64,000 nucleotides of DNA from positions 1 to 64,000 of the forward strand of contig NZ_CP087585.1 of assembly GCF_022200785.1 (NCBI RefSeq). The letters are read 5' to 3'. This document shows positions 60,601-64,000 of this stretch, one piece after another. The notes beneath the pieces are model-generated. The model did not search any database. It was not told the DNA's origin and saw only the letters and a list, made by a program, of their open reading frames with translations. A program made the translations under genes and the position numbers. Origin of the DNA: Pedobacter mucosus. GTDB lineage: Bacteria > Bacteroidota > Bacteroidia > Sphingobacteriales > Sphingobacteriaceae. The stretch's first letter is position 1; every line of letters starts with the position of its first letter.

Positions 60601-60932
60601 GGAAATCAGAAGGCGACATTACCGATATGCCAAGAGCGACCTATGCAACTGGTTATAATTTCTTAGGTTCTGATCGATATGTGGAAGATGGTTCTTACTT
60701 GCGTTTGAGGAGTATTACTTTAAAATATGATTTTGGTAAATCCCTAATGAAACGCTTAGGAATGAAAGGTTTAAGTGCCAATTTAATGATGGAAAATGTG
60801 TTAACCTTCACAAAATATACAGGTCAGGATCCGGAAGTTCCTGTAAAACTGACGGCTTATTCTACAGTGGTTGATAACTCGACCACGCCGCCTATTAAAA
60901 CAGTAACCTTAGGATTAACAGCAAATTTTTAA
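57654..60932 (+). CDS. SusC/RagA-type TonB-dependent outer-membrane transporter
   Basis: A 1092-residue TonB-dependent importer for oligosaccharides. After a signal peptide (about 1-24, SKAQ) comes a carboxypeptidase-regulatory-like domain (VKGKIIDKKDKQPIIGASV). A plug follows with LQGRLAGLDIAASSGDPG and IRIRGTSSINGAVDPLIVVDG (about 160-205), then a 22-stranded barrel ending in TLGLTANF with a terminal Phe. Length is normal for SusC. It precedes susD by 11 bp. In context the substrate should be rhamnogalacturonan oligosaccharides. No TonB box was assigned with confidence. Confidence 0.96.
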   Translation: MTKKYTYSFCIMLLCLLVSFNSKAQQINYVKGKIIDKKDKQPIIGASVVIVDKDRRVIKGVSSDIDGNYSLPVADKTYRIAVSYIGYKSTSPLAIDKAVINFQLEPSDNQMDEVQIVSRAKADNGSGMNIDKRDQTSAISTINAKELEDMQAASIDQALQGRLAGLDIAASSGDPGAPMQIRIRGTSSINGAVDPLIVVDGMPYDITIPSDFNFATSDESNYGQLLNIAPSDIKDISVLKDAAATAIWGSRAANGVLVINTKRGVMGPPSISYNFKGSYSKQPSAIPMLNGNQYSSLILEEFYNAGRQFSTSDFARQFQYDRNDPYNYYNYSNNTDWLGAITRTGYLQDHNLAISGGGEKAKYRASVNYFNQSGTTRGTSLGRLSARVNLDYTVSTKIMFSADIAYTHIDNQNLYTNGVRDVAYNKMPNQSVYEYDEYGNLTSNYFSPANTAQGSFVYDFTRSRISGTYNPLAMALAASNIQLGERVIPKFRIQYQIIPSLLILNANFQADINNTKIKTFLPQIATGRPFSEPVVNYAGDTDGDAFTMATNVTLSFMPKISTKHNLSAFARFDSNDSRRTGQGMFATNTASSYLADPSIDGRTNQTGSVYSSYAQSRSVGLLLSAQYKFLDRYIFNAGIRGDGNSKFGPNNRYGLFPSASLAWRISGEPFMKNTEKYIDDFRFRASYGVVGNAPRNDYSYLNTYQNYGFSYLGNSGIYSSNLELSDLRWEKVKQSNLGLTLVMLNNRLNMDFDIYRKRTTDLFYSGIAIPTYNGYSGIDLNGGTLDNQGWEFSLNYTPVRTKNLRVDFSFNISHNENIIREINPLLPRENNGRVTANNVFKVYLQENNPFGSFYGFKFKGVYKDANSTLALDENGNQIIGPNGQNVNMRFAYPSIDYVFQPGDAMYEDINHDGNIDYKDIVYLGNSNPNYTGGFGTGITINGNIRFGANFSYRTGYQIINGTKITTTSMYGFNNQSTAVLRRWKSEGDITDMPRATYATGYNFLGSDRYVEDGSYLRLRSITLKYDFGKSLMKRLGMKGLSANLMMENVLTFTKYTGQDPEVPVKLTAYSTVVDNSTTPPIKTVTLGLTANF

Positions 60933-60943
60933 TCAGCCTAAAG

Positions 60944-62419
60944 ATGAAAAAAATTATATATAGTGTAGGTATTATCATGATGCTGATCATGTCTAGCTCA
61001 TGCAAAAAATGGTTAGATACGCAACCCAGAGACGGAATTACCAGACAGGGTTTTTGGAAAACTAAAGAAGATATTCAAGCGGCAGTTTCTGGTTGTTATG
61101 CTTCGTTATTGGCACCTCCGCCAGGAGTTGGTGATAAATCGCTAACGGAATACATATTTATTTTTGGTGAAATCCGGGCAGATATGATTGATGCTGGCCC
61201 AGGTTTTACAAATGAAGAAAAAGATATTTTCGACGTTAACATTGTGCAAAGCAATAGCGTAGCGAGATGGTCTGCCTTTTATCGTACCATTAATTTTTGC
61301 AATACCGTTTTGGATTTTGCTCCTGCCGTAAAAGACAGTGACCCAACTTTAACCGATGCGCAACTGCAATCTTACTTAAGCGAAGTGCTTGCGCTGAGAA
61401 GCATGATGTATTTTTATCTGGTTAAAAGCTTTAGGGATGTTCCTTTAAAACTCACTTCATCATCAAAAGATACAGATTTAGAAGAATTAGAAAAAACACC
61501 AAGTGCAACAATCCTAAATCAAATTGTTTCTGATCTTAAAAAAGCAGAATTGGGCGCTGTAAACACTTATGGTAACTCAGTAACCGATAAAGGAAGGGTA
61601 ACCAAGTTTACAGTGAACGCAATGTTGGCTGATGTTTATTTATGGATGGATAATTATGCTGCCTGCATAACAGAGTGTAATAAAATTATAAATTCTCAAC
61701 GTTATACCTTGCAATCTTCAGGTTCATCATGGTATTTTAATGTGTTTTTCAACGGTAGCTCAACGGAAACCATTTTCGAATTTGCTAATAAATCAGCAGT
61801 AAATAACCCTTTTTATAGCTTATTAGTTCAATCTAGAAAACGTTTTATTGCATCTCCATACGTTGCCAGTGATGTTTTTGTTCCTGATGATGTAGATCCT
61901 GATCGTATATTTGATGTTCGTGCTGATGCATTTTACGGAAACTCAGATTTCACTATTACGAAATGGGGAACTGAAAATCCTTCCTTTGTAAACTGGCAGG
62001 CCTACCGAATTTCAGACATTATGCTTCTAAAAGCAGAAGCTTTAGCTCAAACAGATGCTGGTGCAGAGGCCTTACAGCTTATTGCTGATATCAGACTAAA
62101 AAGAAACGCAGTAAATACAACTTTGCAAATTCCAGATCCAAGCGATAAAGAAGGTATATGCGATTATATTTTGGCCGAACGCTCTCGCGAGTTTGCATTT
62201 GAGGGTAAACGTTGGTTTGATCTACTTCGAATGGCAAAACGCGATAATTATAAAAGATTGGATCTGCTGCTAAATATGGTTGCAGAAACCGTATCGCCAG
62301 TTGTTCAACAATCTGCTATTACCAAATTCAGAGATGTTAACAGTCATTACTTCCCAATATTTGAAGCAGAGCTTTTTGCTGATCCAAAGCTTGTTCAAAA
62401 TCCATTTTATACTAAATAA
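60944..62419 (+). CDS. SusD/RagB-type surface glycan-binding lipoprotein
   Basis: A 491-residue lipoprotein that forms the lid of the SusC transporter and binds the incoming glycan. The signal ends in MSSSC with lipidated Cys20, then KKWLDTQP, the usual mature start. SusD features include the tetratricopeptide-like helices, LSEVLALRSMMYFYLVKSFRDVPL (split here by position near residues 145-168) and the C-terminal ERSREFAFEGKRWFDLLRM motif. It directly follows susC. Length is at the short end but complete. Confidence 0.95.
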   Translation: MKKIIYSVGIIMMLIMSSSCKKWLDTQPRDGITRQGFWKTKEDIQAAVSGCYASLLAPPPGVGDKSLTEYIFIFGEIRADMIDAGPGFTNEEKDIFDVNIVQSNSVARWSAFYRTINFCNTVLDFAPAVKDSDPTLTDAQLQSYLSEVLALRSMMYFYLVKSFRDVPLKLTSSSKDTDLEELEKTPSATILNQIVSDLKKAELGAVNTYGNSVTDKGRVTKFTVNAMLADVYLWMDNYAACITECNKIINSQRYTLQSSGSSWYFNVFFNGSSTETIFEFANKSAVNNPFYSLLVQSRKRFIASPYVASDVFVPDDVDPDRIFDVRADAFYGNSDFTITKWGTENPSFVNWQAYRISDIMLLKAEALAQTDAGAEALQLIADIRLKRNAVNTTLQIPDPSDKEGICDYILAERSREFAFEGKRWFDLLRMAKRDNYKRLDLLLNMVAETVSPVVQQSAITKFRDVNSHYFPIFEAELFADPKLVQNPFYTK

Positions 62420-62430
62420 AATATAGCATT

Positions 62431-64000
62431 ATGAAAAATAATTTAAATGTCCGCAACATAATCATCCTGATGGTTATTTTAGCTTTTACATTTGTGTTTA
62501 TAAATGCTTGTAAAAGAGAATCTTATACGTTGGCAACAACTGATGATGTAAATATTACAGGTTATCTAGATCGATATCCTGATCAGTTTTCACTAATGAA
62601 ACAAATCATTGATCGATCGGGGACTACGGGTTTTTTAGCGGCCTATGGAAAATACACCTTATTTACGCCAAATAATACAGCAATTACGGCTTGGTTAAAG
62701 GATAAAGGTAAAGCTGCCGTTGCAGATTTAACGGTAGATGAAGCGAAAGATATGGTTAAATTCCATTTGCTTCCAGATACTGTAGCAACCAATAGATTTA
62801 CCGATGGAAAGCTTGCTCAAATTACGCTATACGGCCAGTATTTACAAACTGGAGCTATTAACGAAGGTGGAACGAGTAGTTATATTGTAAACAAACTGGC
62901 TAAAATTACTAAATCCAACATTCGCGTTGGTAATGGTATAATCCATGTTTTGGATCACGTATTAAACCCTGCAACTTTAAGTTTAGCAAAAACTATTGAG
63001 GCGAATGCCCGATATAGCTTTTTTACGCAGGCGCTTAAAGAAACAGGATTTTACGATTCGTTAAATGTTAATACGACTACGCTTAAAGATACCACAAGAA
63101 GATTTCAAACCATTATTTTAGAATCTGATTCGGCTTTAAAAGCAGCGGGTTTTTCAAGCTATTCAAGTTTTAAAAGCAGGTATTCTAAAACTGGTAATCC
63201 GCAAAACCATGCAGATAGTTTATGGCTTTATATGGCTTATCACATTTCTACCGGACCAACCTACACACCAGATATTATTAGTTCTTCGGCACTTTATACC
63301 CTTGCTCCAAAAGAAATTGTAACCACCAAATTCTCCGGACAAAGTATTTTATTAAACGAAGATGAATTTAATGGAATAGTAGAGCCAGGCGTTGAATTAA
63401 ACAGAACTTACAGTGATGTAACGGCTTCAAATGGCGTTCAACACGAAGTTAAAAAACCATTCAGTATTAAAGTTCGTGTACAAACAGCTGTGTACTTTGA
63501 TGTTGCTGATCAACCAGAACTCCGTTCAAACCCAAAATGGAGAGGAGCAGCTGCGGCAACAATACCTTTATATGCGAATGGTTTAAGTATTTTAAGTGGA
63601 ATGCTTTTTAATGATTTATCTAAAATAAATCAAGCAGAAAATTACGAAACTGTGGTTGTGCCAAATGCCACACGTAAATACAACTCTAACGATTATTTTA
63701 ATTTATCAATGGGAGCAAATGTATTGAGGGCGCAATGGATAGAGCTGAAAACGCCTATGTTGGTTAAAGGGAAATATAAAATTTGGATCTGTTACGCACA
63801 AAACGGTAGCGCTCCACTATTTCAGGTTGGTGTAGACGTTGGTAGACCAGGTGAGCAAACCTTACCAAACCTTGTCGATTTTAGGCAGCTCTTAAGCTCT
63901 TCTGGTGTTACCTCGGCAAATTCGACATTACCATCTGCAGATCCTTTAATGCTTACTAACGGATTTAAAAGATATATGGCAACTACTGCTGATGTTTCGG
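62431..64000 (+). CDS. Second fasciclin-domain lipoprotein, cut by the window end
   Basis: An open frame starts with ATG at 62431, 11 bp after susD, and runs beyond 64000 (523 codons visible). The signal ends in FINAC with Cys27 followed by KRES. The first FAS1 domain is marked by YTLFTPNNTAITAWL (about residues 70-84) and IRVGNGIIHVLDHVL; a second, more divergent one spans about 190-290. The rest (about 290 on) looks like an all-beta region of the DUF5108 kind found behind FAS1 domains. It makes the operon FAS1-SusC-SusD-FAS1. Confidence 0.85.
   Translation, partial: MKNNLNVRNIIILMVILAFTFVFINACKRESYTLATTDDVNITGYLDRYPDQFSLMKQIIDRSGTTGFLAAYGKYTLFTPNNTAITAWLKDKGKAAVADLTVDEAKDMVKFHLLPDTVATNRFTDGKLAQITLYGQYLQTGAINEGGTSSYIVNKLAKITKSNIRVGNGIIHVLDHVLNPATLSLAKTIEANARYSFFTQALKETGFYDSLNVNTTTLKDTTRRFQTIILESDSALKAAGFSSYSSFKSRYSKTGNPQNHADSLWLYMAYHISTGPTYTPDIISSSALYTLAPKEIVTTKFSGQSILLNEDEFNGIVEPGVELNRTYSDVTASNGVQHEVKKPFSIKVRVQTAVYFDVADQPELRSNPKWRGAAAATIPLYANGLSILSGMLFNDLSKINQAENYETVVVPNATRKYNSNDYFNLSMGANVLRAQWIELKTPMLVKGKYKIWICYAQNGSAPLFQVGVDVGRPGEQTLPNLVDFRQLLSSSGVTSANSTLPSADPLMLTNGFKRYMATTADVS

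Overview
The window looks like the chromosome of a Bacteroidota bacterium of the Sphingobacteriaceae type (Pedobacter or a close relative; inferred from gene content, not from a database comparison). The evidence is: a dnaA start with no dnaN next to it, -33 TTTG / -7 TAnnTTTG promoters, an rRNA operon whose 16S ends in the Bacteroidota form GGAATACCTCC, A+T-rich coding sequence with almost no Shine-Dalgarno sites, SusC/SusD pairs, and many secreted CAZymes with Sec or lipoprotein signals.

Region 1 (1-7.8 kb) is housekeeping: a probable oriC with DnaA boxes, dnaA, a NUDIX hydrolase, a LemA/TPM/TPM envelope operon, a COG2509-like FAD oxidoreductase, a DinB-fold protein and a CoA-binding protein. 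Region 2 (7.8-14.9 kb) is one complete rRNA operon, 16S-tRNA-Ile(GAT)-tRNA-Ala(TGC)-23S-5S. It has three tandem promoters with identical 19-bp spacing, boxA-like antitermination signals before 16S and before 23S, and a strong terminator. A tandemly repeated element of about 340 bp lies upstream. Region 3 (15-25 kb) is mixed: a secreted subtilase, a GT87-like/GT2/polysaccharide deacetylase operon, a PA2169-type four-helix-bundle protein, a cytoplasmic GH13 alpha-amylase, an AI-2E/PerM family membrane protein, an outer-membrane barrel and a small orphan protein.

Region 4 (25 kb to the end) is a large polysaccharide utilisation locus whose enzyme set fits rhamnogalacturonan-I pectin. A minus-strand operon (two GH51, two GH43) should strip arabinan side chains. 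Divergent from it lie GH95, an alpha-2-macroglobulin-like MG2 protein and a sulfatase. Next come two PL11 rhamnogalacturonan lyases, a GH2 beta-galactosidase and two CE12 acetylesterases for the backbone. They are followed by a divergent GH2-like enzyme, a GH105 unsaturated rhamnogalacturonyl hydrolase, RhaM and a GH106 rhamnosidase. The uptake genes follow: a fasciclin-domain lipoprotein, SusC, SusD and a second fasciclin lipoprotein that runs off the window. No regulator gene for the locus lies inside the window.

The most interesting unexplained signal is a 10-bp-phased direct repeat (ACAGGA-N4-ACAGGA and close variants). It sits in four intergenic regions of the locus (about 30760, 37333, 46876 and 55187), each 50-85 bp before a conserved TAACC(AAAT) block, and I did not see it in other intergenic regions. 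It looks like the operator of a locus-wide regulator. Two tandem repeat arrays, one of about 260-bp units rich in palindromes and one of 70-71-bp units, separate modules of the same locus.
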